From an uncultured Pelagibacteraceae bacterium (GTDB lineage: Bacteria; Pseudomonadota; Alphaproteobacteria; Pelagibacterales; Pelagibacteraceae), in the NCBI GenBank assembly GCA_902577625.1, contig CACGZX010000004.1, positions 1 to 46,938 on the forward strand: a DNA stretch of 46,938 bases, in the 5' to 3' direction. Shown one piece after another: positions 1 to 7,840 of this stretch. Made by a program: the position numbers and the translations under genes. Below the pieces are notes generated by a model. The model searched no databases and was not told the origin of the DNA. It worked only from the letters and a program-made list of their open reading frames with translations. The stretch's first letter is position 1, and each line of letters starts with the position of its first letter.

Positions 1-2872
1 TATTTTTTTTATCATGCAAAAGTTCAAAAGGAATACCATAAAGTGGACCATCAGGGATTATAATTATTTTTTTCTTATCTTTTATTATATCTGTAAAATT
101 GGCTATTAAAATATCATGAAGTTCTTGTGATTGTGATAAGGCAAATTCTACAGGTTTTCCATTTTTTAACTCAAGACTATTTCTTACTTCTTTGATGAGT
201 TTAGATAGCTGATCTCTATTTGCTCTTATTCTTTGAACCGTATAATCATCAGATGTAATTATAGACGCAAAAGTGTGAAATGTCCCAACCGTATATTGAA
301 TCAAAACTTCATCTTTTGGCATTTGTTGATTAAGTATTCCACCAGTTACAACTTGATTGGCAAAATTTTTTGTAAGATCTGGATATTTCTTTATTATATT
401 TTTTAGTAAGTTTTCTAATTCTTGGTTTAATTTATTGATTTCTTGATTTCTTTTTTTAATTTTATCTGGATCAATAGTATCTAATTTTAATATTTCTCTC
501 TTTTTCTCAAGTAGAGATGTATATTTTTTTATATCGGCACCAACTTTTTCATCTTTTGAAATTTGTCTTGTTATAGACTCTGATAGCTTTGCAGTTAATT
601 TGTTAGATTTAACAACTTGTTGCAATCCAAACATAAGATCAATAAATCTTATATCTTTATATTTATCAAAAATTTCAATGTTAGTATGTGAATTTTTTAA
701 AACTTCAAAAATGAAGCTATGTACTTGATCTTTATACATACTAATTGTCTGGTAATCTGAGTTAAAATTTAAATCAAAATTTTGCTGGTCAAACTTACTA
801 AGTATTACCAACATTGATTTAAGCGACACATCAAAAGCTTCATCCATTCTTTTTTCTTTATAATAACAAGCAAATAGAAGAGTATAATTAGCAATAAGTC
901 TTTCATCTTTAGGATTTATTGTTTCTATACTTTTAGAAGCGGCAGTTAAGTATTTTATACACTGATCATTATTATTATCTAATAAAGCTAATAAATCTGA
1001 ATAATGATATAAATATTCATGATATGGAAAAATATTTTTAACCATTTCTTTTTCAACATACTCAATAGCTTCATCATAATATTTTTTTGCTACAGTATAA
1101 TATTCTCTTTTTTTTATGTCGTTTTTTTCATGATGTCCTTTTCTTAAATAATACCCTCCTAGGAAATTAATTGTGTTAACAAATGGAATAGAATTTTTAC
1201 TTACAGTTTTAGATGTGTTGAATAATTCGTAAGATTTTTTTGCATATTTCAAAACATCTTCTTCAATCATAGTTAAAGCCGCCCTGTTGTTATAATTAAT
1301 TATTAAAGAAAGGTCGTTTTGATTTGTACTTTCTTCTCGGGTGGTAGCCAGTTTTATATATTTATTTGCTAATTCAGTTTCTCCAATATTATTATATGCT
1401 AAAGCTAAATTATTTAGGACTGTACTTTCTTTATCAAAATCTTTTTCAAATGATTTATTCAATATATCTAATGCTAATAAATAACTATCAATAGCTTTTT
1501 TATACTTTTTTTGACCAGAGTAAATTTGCCCAAAAAGATTTTGCAAATCTACTTTTTTTTTAACTTCAGATATTCCTGTATCATTAGTTTCGTAATTTTT
1601 TAATTCGTTTGCAATTTTAAGAGCATTGTTAAAGTTTTCTAAATCAATATCATTCCAAGCTTCATCAAACATTAAAATTCTTTTATCATTTATAAAAAAT
1701 TTTAATGTCCAACTATTTATTTTTTTGGCTTCTTTAATTTGTCTCTCTACTAGTTCTTTGGCATTATTTAAATTTATTTTTCTTTGCTCATAGTCATTTA
1801 TTAAATTGTAATAAATATCTAAGATTGTGTATGCAGCTGTACTTTTGTCTAAAAGCTTTAACTCATCATTCATTGACAGCATTAATGAATAAACTTTTTT
1901 ATACTGATCTAAATCTTGTTTAATAGATTGCTCAGAATCTAATTTCCCTATCAGCGCAATTTCTTTATCAAGAAATAATCTTTTCTTGTTAGCATAACTA
2001 TTATTTATCCTTAGGCTTTTTTTTACAAAATTAAGTGTTAAATCAAAATGATAAATTGCTTTATCATATTGATTTGTTGATTGATAATGTGAACCAATAT
2101 CTCTATTAATTCTTGCTTGTAAATTTAAATTAGATTTATTGTATTGTTGAATTATTTCATATCTTAACTTTAAATACTTATATTCATTTTTTGTATCACC
2201 CCTTGTTGAGTAAATAAATTCAACTTCAGATAATGCACTTAAATAATCATCAGATGCCAACTCATTTAAATCTTTTATTGAAATTACTTTTAGATATTGT
2301 TGATAATCTTTTATAGATTCCTCATATCTAAAAAGATCTTTAAATACTCTTGCTCTATGAACTAATTGATAGGCAAATTCTTTTGAACCCGCATATTCAT
2401 CTATTTCATAATTATTATTTTTAAATTCATTGAATATATTAATTGCCTTAGTTGAAACATTCAGACTTTTTTCTAGAAAATTATTATCTTTTAAAAGGCC
2501 ACTTAAGAAATAGTAGCATTGAATAAGATTACGCTTTTTTTCATTTATTTTAACTTTTTTAAAATCCTTTTTTTGTTCTTCACAGGCTTTAGTTTGATAC
2601 TCTAATGCTAATTTTTTATTACCCTCCATGTCTAAAAAATGTGCTTTATCTGAGTAAGCCCATCCCAACCATGGAAAATTTTTATTAGGTTTTTTTATAT
2701 AGTACTCAATTGCTTCATCGATTAAATCGTGAGCTTTAGTGGGATTTGTAGGGTAAATTTTTCTAGCCTCTTCTAGATTGTTGAATTTAAAAATTTTTGC
2801 ATATACATTGTTACTTTGCAAATTAAATATAATGATCAAAAAAATTAAATATTTAACAATATTTTTAATCAT
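1..2872 (-). CDS. Secreted TPR-CHAT protein, C-terminus cut off by the window edge
   Basis: An open reading frame runs leftward from an ATG at 2872 to base 1, about 957 codons, with no stop. It begins with a signal peptide (MIKNIVKYLIFLIIIF, ending near VYA), so the product is probably exported to the periplasm. The long middle part is helical and TPR-like, with stretches such as NNLALAYNNIGETELANKYI, consistent with tetratricopeptide repeats for protein binding. Near the window edge it reads IPDGPLYGIPFELLHDK, the characteristic start of a CHAT (caspase-like HetF-associated) peptidase domain. The catalytic His and Cys would lie beyond base 1, so activity cannot be judged. The start overlaps the divergent protease gene by 41 bp. 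TPR-CHAT proteins elsewhere act as proteases or scaffolds, some in conflict systems; its role here is unknown. Confidence 0.8.
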   Translation of the reverse strand, partial: MIKNIVKYLIFLIIIFNLQSNNVYAKIFKFNNLEEARKIYPTNPTKAHDLIDEAIEYYIKKPNKNFPWLGWAYSDKAHFLDMEGNKKLALEYQTKACEEQKKDFKKVKINEKKRNLIQCYYFLSGLLKDNNFLEKSLNVSTKAINIFNEFKNNNYEIDEYAGSKEFAYQLVHRARVFKDLFRYEESIKDYQQYLKVISIKDLNELASDDYLSALSEVEFIYSTRGDTKNEYKYLKLRYEIIQQYNKSNLNLQARINRDIGSHYQSTNQYDKAIYHFDLTLNFVKKSLRINNSYANKKRLFLDKEIALIGKLDSEQSIKQDLDQYKKVYSLMLSMNDELKLLDKSTAAYTILDIYYNLINDYEQRKINLNNAKELVERQIKEAKKINSWTLKFFINDKRILMFDEAWNDIDLENFNNALKIANELKNYETNDTGISEVKKKVDLQNLFGQIYSGQKKYKKAIDSYLLALDILNKSFEKDFDKESTVLNNLALAYNNIGETELANKYIKLATTREESTNQNDLSLIINYNNRAALTMIEEDVLKYAKKSYELFNTSKTVSKNSIPFVNTINFLGGYYLRKGHHEKNDIKKREYYTVAKKYYDEAIEYVEKEMVKNIFPYHEYLYHYSDLLALLDNNNDQCIKYLTAASKSIETINPKDERLIANYTLLFACYYKEKRMDEAFDVSLKSMLVILSKFDQQNFDLNFNSDYQTISMYKDQVHSFIFEVLKNSHTNIEIFDKYKDIRFIDLMFGLQQVVKSNKLTAKLSESITRQISKDEKVGADIKKYTSLLEKKREILKLDTIDPDKIKKRNQEINKLNQELENLLKNIIKKYPDLTKNFANQVVTGGILNQQMPKDEVLIQYTVGTFHTFASIITSDDYTVQRIRANRDQLSKLIKEVRNSLELKNGKPVEFALSQSQELHDILIANFTDIIKDKKKIIIIPDGPLYGIPFELLHDKKN
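2832..2872. other. Head-to-head overlap of two signal-peptide start regions; imperfect palindrome
   Basis: The rightward protease starts at 2832 and the leftward TPR-CHAT gene starts at 2872, so the same 41 bp encode the first 13 codons of both. The segment begins ATGAT and ends ATCAT and is an imperfect palindrome, so both strands give similar peptides (MIKKIKYLTIF and MIKNIVKYLIF). No internal start would keep either signal peptide. Each gene's promoter must then lie inside the other gene. Confidence 0.7.
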
Positions 2873-4034
2873 CTTATTTTTTTTACCCAAATCTGTAACT
2901 TATAGTAATGAATATATTACCTCAATTTTTAGTGAAAATATAAATGAAAATATAACAAGAGGCGGAGCAACAATTGGAGATTTCTCAATAAGCGAAAGTC
3001 TTACGAAAGTAAGCAAAATAGGTATTCCTTTTGGAACTTTAGATATCTTAGACAAATTAAAGAACGAAGAAAATAAAACCAGAGGTACAGCTGGACAAAA
3101 TATCTATGGGAAATATTCAAGAAGTGTTGTTTTGATTTTTAATAACGATATCAAGGGCACAGGCTCTGGTTCTGTTATAATGAAAGACATTGGTGCAATA
3201 ATTACTAATTGGCACGTTATACAAAAAGCTGAAGTTGTAGGTATTATATTTAAAAAAGATGGAGAGATAGAAAAAAGTGATGTAATGGTTGCTGAAGTAA
3301 TAGGTTATGATGCAACTAAAGATTTAGCAGTATTAAAACTTGTTGGTAAAGTTCCAGATGATGTAAATGAATTAAAACTGTCGACTAATTTACCAGAAGT
3401 TGGATCGGACGTTCATGCTATAGGTCACCCAGGCTCTCTTTCTTGGACATATACAAAAGGTTATGTCAGCCAAATAAGAAAAAATTATAAGTGGAATTAT
3501 GAAAAAACATTACACGAAGCATCAATAATTCAAACACAAACTCCTATAAGTCCAGGAAACTCAGGTGGACCATTAATAAGTTCAGAGGGAGAACTGCTTG
3601 GTGTTAATTCTTTTAAGGCACAAGGAGAAAATTTAAATTTCGCAGTAACCTCATTAGAAGTAATTAATTTCTTAAAAAACATAAAAGAAATTGGAAAAAA
3701 AGAGGCAAAATTAAAAGAAGAAAATAAAAAAATTGATAAAGTTGTAAAAAAAATAGACTCAGACAATGATGGAACACCAGATACATTTTATTACGATGAT
3801 GATGGGGATGGAATTTTAGATACTATGATTAAAGACAAAAATCAAAATGGTAAACCAGAAATAATCGGTATAGATACAAATAAAGATGGAAGACCAGATA
3901 TAATCGGTAATGACAAAGATGAAGATGGAACAATAGATGCTTGGATTGTAGATAAAGATTTTGATGGAACACCAGATTTAATAGGCATTGATACAGATGG
4001 AGACGGTAAACCTGATAAATTTAATAAAATATGA
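2832..4034 (+). CDS. Secreted trypsin-like serine protease with C-terminal calcium-binding-type repeats
   Basis: The 400-residue product starts at the ATG at 2832; a longer frame from 2778 would bury the signal peptide MIKKIKYLTIFLIILFFLP. The protease domain shows a full catalytic triad: His128 in ITNWHVI, Asp164 in KDLAVLKL and Ser244 in SPGNSGGPL. It matches the trypsin-2/DegP-like fold but has no PDZ domain. After a charged helix (about residues 280-308) come seven 13-residue Asp-rich repeats of the form DxDxDGxPDxxxx, resembling thrombospondin type 3 or dockerin calcium loops. It probably works in the periplasm or outside the cell, perhaps needing calcium. It is divergent from, and overlaps, the TPR-CHAT gene, which suggests the two are co-regulated. 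The substrate is unknown. Confidence 0.88.
   Translation: MIKKIKYLTIFLIILFFLPKSVTYSNEYITSIFSENINENITRGGATIGDFSISESLTKVSKIGIPFGTLDILDKLKNEENKTRGTAGQNIYGKYSRSVVLIFNNDIKGTGSGSVIMKDIGAIITNWHVIQKAEVVGIIFKKDGEIEKSDVMVAEVIGYDATKDLAVLKLVGKVPDDVNELKLSTNLPEVGSDVHAIGHPGSLSWTYTKGYVSQIRKNYKWNYEKTLHEASIIQTQTPISPGNSGGPLISSEGELLGVNSFKAQGENLNFAVTSLEVINFLKNIKEIGKKEAKLKEENKKIDKVVKKIDSDNDGTPDTFYYDDDGDGILDTMIKDKNQNGKPEIIGIDTNKDGRPDIIGNDKDEDGTIDAWIVDKDFDGTPDLIGIDTDGDGKPDKFNKI
3756..4028 (+). repeat. Seven tandem 39-bp units encoding 13-aa Asp-rich repeats
   Basis: The end of the protease gene encodes seven consecutive 13-residue units: DSDNDGTPDTFYY, DDDGDGILDTMIK, DKNQNGKPEIIGI, DTNKDGRPDIIGN, DKDEDGTIDAWIV, DKDFDGTPDLIGI and DTDGDGKPDKFNK. 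The period is exact. The DxDxDG spacing is that of calcium-coordinating loops. DNA identity between units is only partial, so the array looks old and maintained at the protein level. Confidence 0.85.
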
Positions 4035-4130
4035 TTATTGATCTTGTTCAATTATAAATATTAGCATAAATACTCATGAAAATAACTCATGCCCTCGTGG
4101 TGAAATTGGTAGACACAAAGGACTTAAAAT
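4035..4130 (+). repeat. Left direct repeat (att-like): tRNA-Leu promoter plus 5' half
   Basis: These 96 bp recur at 7694-7789 with five mismatches, all at or before 4071; the last 59 bp are identical. The repeat covers the tRNA-Leu upstream region and the tRNA from its first base to the 3' side of the anticodon loop. It starts at the stop codon of the protease gene. It marks the left boundary of the insertion carrying the helicase gene. Confidence 0.85.
4044..4072 (+). promoter_or_regulatory. Duplicated tRNA-Leu promoter, left copy
   Basis: TTGTTC and TAAATA are separated by 17 bp and lie about 20 bp before the tRNA fragment. The layout is the same as in the intact copy (TTGTTG, 17 bp, TAAACA). 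If both work, the truncated tRNA is transcribed. Confidence 0.45.
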
Positions 4131-4137
4131 GCGAGGG
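4091..4137 (+). pseudogene. Truncated tRNA-Leu(UAA): 5' half, possibly closed by an acceptor-like strand
   Basis: Bases 4091-4130 equal the first 40 bases of the intact tRNA-Leu at 7750. The T arm and variable arm are absent. The next bases, GCGAGGG, can pair with CCCTCG at 4092-4097, so the remnant may fold around its intact D arm. This could be a displaced 5' half joined to insert DNA, or a complete copy with an internal deletion that kept the 3' acceptor strand. It cannot be a functional tRNA. Confidence 0.75.
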
Positions 4138-4150
4138 ATTAACACTTTGA

Positions 4151-4180
4151 TGAGTCTCTAGTAGTCTCTGGTAGTCTCAA
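4151..4180 (+). repeat. Three tandem 10-bp iterons next to the left att-like repeat
   Basis: The sequence reads TGAGTCTCTA, GTAGTCTCTG, GTAGTCTCAA. It starts 20 bp right of the tRNA repeat end. The spacing of about one helical turn suggests binding sites for a recombinase or accessory protein. It is not repeated at the right end. Confidence 0.6.
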
Positions 4181-4255
4181 ACATCCTATAAAATCATATA
4201 ATTTTAAATTAGCTTTCAATTAAGATTAGAAAATAAGACTTAATTAATCCTTATA

Positions 4256-4288
4256 AACTTGGACATGACTTGGACATGGAGAGATAAA
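4256..4288 (+). repeat. Left copy of the terminal repeat: two 11-bp units plus GAGAGATAAA-type tail
   Basis: ACTTGGACATG occurs twice in tandem (4257-4278). The 33-bp block recurs at 7646-7678 in the same orientation with about three mismatches. It lies 40 bp before the helicase start. Confidence 0.8.
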
Positions 4289-4327
4289 AAAATAGTCAAT
4301 AACATTACTTTTTGTTAAAATTTTTTT

Positions 4328-7300
4328 ATGCAAGAAAGAAAAATAATTAAAAAATCAAAGTCGTGGAAAGATTTAGATAATATTTTAAAGAGACTAATAA
4401 AAAGTAAAAAAGAAAAGCTTGCGGGATCAGTATTTGAACACTTAACAAAATTTTATCTTGAAGTAGCACCACAATATAAATCGAAATTAAAAAAAGTTTA
4501 TTTGTTAAATGAAGTTCCCACAAGTATTAAGAAAAAACTTAAATTACCAAATACTGATGAAGGAATTGATTTAATAGCAGAAACAAATAATCAAGAATAT
4601 TGGGCAATTCAATGTAAATATCGTTCTAATAAATCAGAAACTTTAAAATTAAAAGGTGATCTATCGACTTTTAATAATTTGGCATTCACTATCTGTAAAA
4701 ATATTTCTCATGCTATTGTTTGTTCTACAGTTAATAGACCTCCTAAAAAAACTGAACTTTTAAAAAGTGTTGGATTTGAGTTACTAACTACATGGGCTGG
4801 TTTAGACAGAGATAACGGAGAATTGTACAAACAAATTAAAGCAAGAGCAGTAGGTAAAGTAAAGAAACCAAAAAAACTAAAACGCAGAAACCATCAGAGG
4901 GTAGCTATTAAAAGCACCCTTGAGTATTTTAAAAAAAATGATCGTGGTAAAATAATAATGCCATGCGGAACAGGTAAAAGTTTAACTGCTTTTTGGATAG
5001 CTAAAGATATGAAAGCAAAATTAATGCTTATATCTGTACCTAGTTTAGCTCTCCTTCAACAAACACTAAAGGTTTGGATAAAAGAATTTTTATTAAATAA
5101 TATTGAACCAGAATGGCTATGTGTTTGTAGTGATGATACGGTCAAGGAAGAACAAGATGATTATGTTACATTGAGTTCCGACCTTGGAATTAAGATTGAT
5201 ACAGATCCAAGAGTTATCAGAAATTTTTTAAAGAAAAAAACAAAAAAAATAAAAATAGTTTTTACAACGTATCAATCAGGTAGAGCAACTGCAATTGGTT
5301 CTAGAGGATTTGTCTATGATCTTGGAATTATGGATGAAGCTCATAAAACAGTTGGATCTAGTACAAAACCCATGGCTCACTTGTTGCACCAAAAAAATAT
5401 TAAAATAAAAAAACGTTTATTCATGACTGCTACAGAAAGAGTATTTAGAGGTGATAAAGATGAATACATGTCTATGGATGATTATAGAGATTATGGAAAC
5501 TTAATATATGATTTAAGTTTTAAAAAAGCCATAAATTCTAAACCACGAATTATATCAGACTATAAAATTATAACTTTTGGTATAACAAATCCAGAAATTG
5601 AGAAAATAACTCAATCAAATAAATATCTTAAGGTAAAAAAAAAATTAAAAGATATTACTGCAAGAGAACTTGCTACTGCAATTGCACTTAGAAAAGCAAT
5701 TAAAAAATTAAATATTAAAAATGCAGTATCTTTTCATAGATCCATTAAAAGAGCTCAAAATTTTAAAAAACAACAAGATCTCATCTCAAGTATTTACTCA
5801 GAATACGGAAGACTTAAAACTTTCCATGTCAGAGGGGATATGCCTACCTCAGATAGAGTTTTAGAAATGATGGCGTTTGAAAAAGAAAATGGATTAATAA
5901 CCAACGCTAGATGTTTAACAGAAGGTGTAGATTTACCAGCAATTGATTGTGTATGTTTTACAGATCCAAAAAGAAGCAAAGTAGATATTGTACAAGCAGC
6001 AGGAAGAGCTTTGAGGTTATCAAAAAATAAAAAATTTGGTTATATTTTGATACCAATATTTGTTCCAGATGGTGCTGACTTTAGTCAAGTTTCAGAAGAA
6101 CAAGGGTTTGATGATGTCGTTGCTACTGTTAGAGCTTTAGCAACTACCGATAAAAGAATTGTTGAAAATTTAAGATCAATCTCTGAAGGAAAAAAACCAA
6201 AAGGTGGATCCCCAATTGATGGCATAACATCTATAAACAAATTATACAAAGTAGAGGCAGAAGAATTTAATAAGGCCGTTCAGCTTAAAGTTTGGAATAA
6301 AGTAGCTATTGGAAATTATATGTCTTTTGAAGAAGCGAAAGAATATATTCAAGAATTAAGATTTAAAAATGTTAAAGAATATTATTCATGGGCAAAGTCA
6401 GATTTAAAACCAGTAAATTTACCTTATAGTGCCGAAAGATATTATTCAAATAAAGGATGGAAAAATTGGCATGATTTTTTAGGATTAAAAAAACCTCAAT
6501 ATTTAGAACTTGAAAAAGCAAAAGAGTATGTCGCTAAACTAAATTTAAATGATGAACATGAATGGAGAAAATATTTAAAAACAAATAAAATTCCAGAAAA
6601 CATTCCAAAATATCCTGATAGCTATTATAGAATTAAGGAAAAATCGTGGATAGGGTGGAGAGATTTTTTAGGAAAAAATTTTTTAAATTATTTGAGTGCA
6701 AGGAAATTTGTTCATTCTTTGAAATTAAAGAATTCTCGAGAATGGATAAAATATTGTGCTTCAGGAAAAAGACCCAAAAATATACCATTTACTTCTGAAA
6801 TGTATAAAGATCATAAAGATTACACAGAAGGTTTGGCGGACTGGATTGGAACAGATTATATAGCTCACAAATTTAGAAAATGGCGACCATTCAAAAAAGC
6901 TAGAGCATTTGTAAGAGAGCAAAAATTAAAAAATGTTACTGAATGGAGAGAGTTTATGAAATCAAAAGATAAACCGAACGATATACCTGTGTTACCTCAG
7001 AATGTTTATGAAGAATTTATTTCATATGGTGATTGGTTTGGAACAGGAAATCTTAATTACAGAAATATAAAATGGAGATCGTTTAAAAAAGCTAGAGAAT
7101 ATGTAAGAAAATTAAAATTAAAGGGTTGGAGAGAATATTGGAATTATTTTGATAAAGGAAAAATACCTAAAGATATCCCAAGAGGTCCACAAAATGTCTA
7201 CAGAGAATTTACAACTATAGTTGATTGGGTAGGATCAGACAAAAAGCCTACTGATATGCCATATAGAAGTTTTGAGGCTGCAAGAAAATTTGTAAGAGCG

Positions 7301-7627
7301 CTAAACTTTAAAAGTGATAGAGAGTGGGGCAAATATTGTTCGTCTGGAAAAAAACCTATAGATATTCCAAGACAATTTCATAAAATTTATAAAAATAAAG
7401 GTTATATAAGTCAAAGTGATTTTCTTGGCACTGATACTAGAGATACTTCAAAATATTTAAATTTCATTGAAGCAAGAAAAGTAGCAAGAAAATTAAATGT
7501 AAATTCTTATAGGGAATATATTTCTTTAGGTAAAAATAAGAAACTTCCATACACCCTACCAAGTAGACCAGAAGGATTTTATAAAAATAAAGGATGGATA
7601 AGTTATGCTGATTTTCTTGGATATTGA
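4328..7627 (+). CDS. Mrr-type nuclease / SF2 helicase fusion with seven C-terminal repeats
   Basis: The 1,099-residue product starts with a restriction-endonuclease-like domain (about residues 25-175) with Glu37, Asp81 in GIDLIAE and Gln95-x-Lys97 in AIQCKYR, the PD-(D/E)xK pattern of Mrr-like nucleases. A superfamily 2 helicase follows (about 185-620): Walker A PCGTGKS (212-218), DEAH (336-339), TAT (367-369), and motifs V and VI in CLTEGVDLPAID and QAAGRALR (556-563). Residues 666-1099 hold seven repeats of about 62 residues with the form F..AR.fv..L.lk...eW..y...gk.P.dIP...Y....w..W.DFLG. These resemble the short 'phage-integrase repeat' family and may bind DNA. No methyltransferase or specificity gene is adjacent, so this is likely a stand-alone defence or DNA-processing enzyme. 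It is the only cargo of the tRNA-Leu insertion. Confidence 0.85.
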   Translation: MQERKIIKKSKSWKDLDNILKRLIKSKKEKLAGSVFEHLTKFYLEVAPQYKSKLKKVYLLNEVPTSIKKKLKLPNTDEGIDLIAETNNQEYWAIQCKYRSNKSETLKLKGDLSTFNNLAFTICKNISHAIVCSTVNRPPKKTELLKSVGFELLTTWAGLDRDNGELYKQIKARAVGKVKKPKKLKRRNHQRVAIKSTLEYFKKNDRGKIIMPCGTGKSLTAFWIAKDMKAKLMLISVPSLALLQQTLKVWIKEFLLNNIEPEWLCVCSDDTVKEEQDDYVTLSSDLGIKIDTDPRVIRNFLKKKTKKIKIVFTTYQSGRATAIGSRGFVYDLGIMDEAHKTVGSSTKPMAHLLHQKNIKIKKRLFMTATERVFRGDKDEYMSMDDYRDYGNLIYDLSFKKAINSKPRIISDYKIITFGITNPEIEKITQSNKYLKVKKKLKDITARELATAIALRKAIKKLNIKNAVSFHRSIKRAQNFKKQQDLISSIYSEYGRLKTFHVRGDMPTSDRVLEMMAFEKENGLITNARCLTEGVDLPAIDCVCFTDPKRSKVDIVQAAGRALRLSKNKKFGYILIPIFVPDGADFSQVSEEQGFDDVVATVRALATTDKRIVENLRSISEGKKPKGGSPIDGITSINKLYKVEAEEFNKAVQLKVWNKVAIGNYMSFEEAKEYIQELRFKNVKEYYSWAKSDLKPVNLPYSAERYYSNKGWKNWHDFLGLKKPQYLELEKAKEYVAKLNLNDEHEWRKYLKTNKIPENIPKYPDSYYRIKEKSWIGWRDFLGKNFLNYLSARKFVHSLKLKNSREWIKYCASGKRPKNIPFTSEMYKDHKDYTEGLADWIGTDYIAHKFRKWRPFKKARAFVREQKLKNVTEWREFMKSKDKPNDIPVLPQNVYEEFISYGDWFGTGNLNYRNIKWRSFKKAREYVRKLKLKGWREYWNYFDKGKIPKDIPRGPQNVYREFTTIVDWVGSDKKPTDMPYRSFEAARKFVRALNFKSDREWGKYCSSGKKPIDIPRQFHKIYKNKGYISQSDFLGTDTRDTSKYLNFIEARKVARKLNVNSYREYISLGKNKKLPYTLPSRPEGFYKNKGWISYADFLGY

Positions 7628-7645
7628 TGTAGGACTTTATAGGAT

Positions 7646-7678
7646 AACTTGGACATGACTTGGACACAGGGAGATAAA
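7646..7678 (+). repeat. Right copy of the terminal 11-bp repeat pair
   Basis: ACTTGGACATG and ACTTGGACACA lie in tandem at 7647-7668, 19 bp after the helicase stop. The block matches 4256-4288 at about 30 of 33 positions in the same orientation. Confidence 0.8.
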
Positions 7679-7693
7679 TTAAAAAAATTTTAC

Positions 7694-7789
7694 TTATTAG
7701 ACTTGTTGAATTATAAATATTAGCATAAACACTCATGAAAATAACTCATGCCCTCGTGGTGAAATTGGTAGACACAAAGGACTTAAAAT
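7694..7789 (+). repeat. Right direct repeat (att-like) overlapping the intact tRNA-Leu
   Basis: This is the partner of 4035-4130. It contains the promoter and first 40 bases of the functional tRNA-Leu. Beyond 7789 the two copies diverge completely, which places the junction at the 3' side of the anticodon loop. Confidence 0.85.
7703..7731 (+). promoter_or_regulatory. Promoter of tRNA-Leu
   Basis: TTGTTG and TAAACA are separated by 17 bp, with the -10 box 18 bp before the first tRNA base. The motif is weak but well placed and is kept in both copies of the duplication. Confidence 0.45.
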
Positions 7790-7835
7790 CCTTGCCCTTT
7801 TGGGAGTGCCAGTTCGAGTCTGGCCGAGGGCACCA
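7750..7835 (+). tRNA. tRNA-Leu(UAA)
   Basis: The 86-base gene has acceptor stem GCCCTCG / CGAGGGC, an anticodon loop CTTAAAA giving anticodon UAA, a long class II variable arm (CCC TTTT GGG), a T arm with GTTCGAGTC, and an encoded CCA. It reads UUA, a major leucine codon in such an AT-rich genome. Its first 40 bases and promoter are duplicated at 4035-4130. Confidence 0.97.
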
Positions 7836-7840
7836 CTAAT

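Larger units (their letters stand above)
4131..7789 (+). mobile_element. 3,659-bp insertion in tRNA-Leu(UAA) carrying a nuclease-helicase
   Basis: The segment lies between two copies of the tRNA-Leu promoter and 5' half and ends by rebuilding an intact tRNA on its right side. Inside each end is a tandem pair of an 11-bp unit (ACTTGGACATG) in the same orientation, as expected for recombinase arm-binding sites. The only cargo is the 1,099-codon helicase gene. No integrase, excisionase or replication gene is present, so it would need a recombinase in trans. The alternative is a segmental duplication followed by gene capture through homologous recombination. Confidence 0.7.

Noticed and set aside
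2778..2831. Longer start for the protease at 2832-4034
   Set aside because: It adds 18 residues before a clear signal peptide and reads deeper into the opposite gene; the ATG at 2832 fits export.
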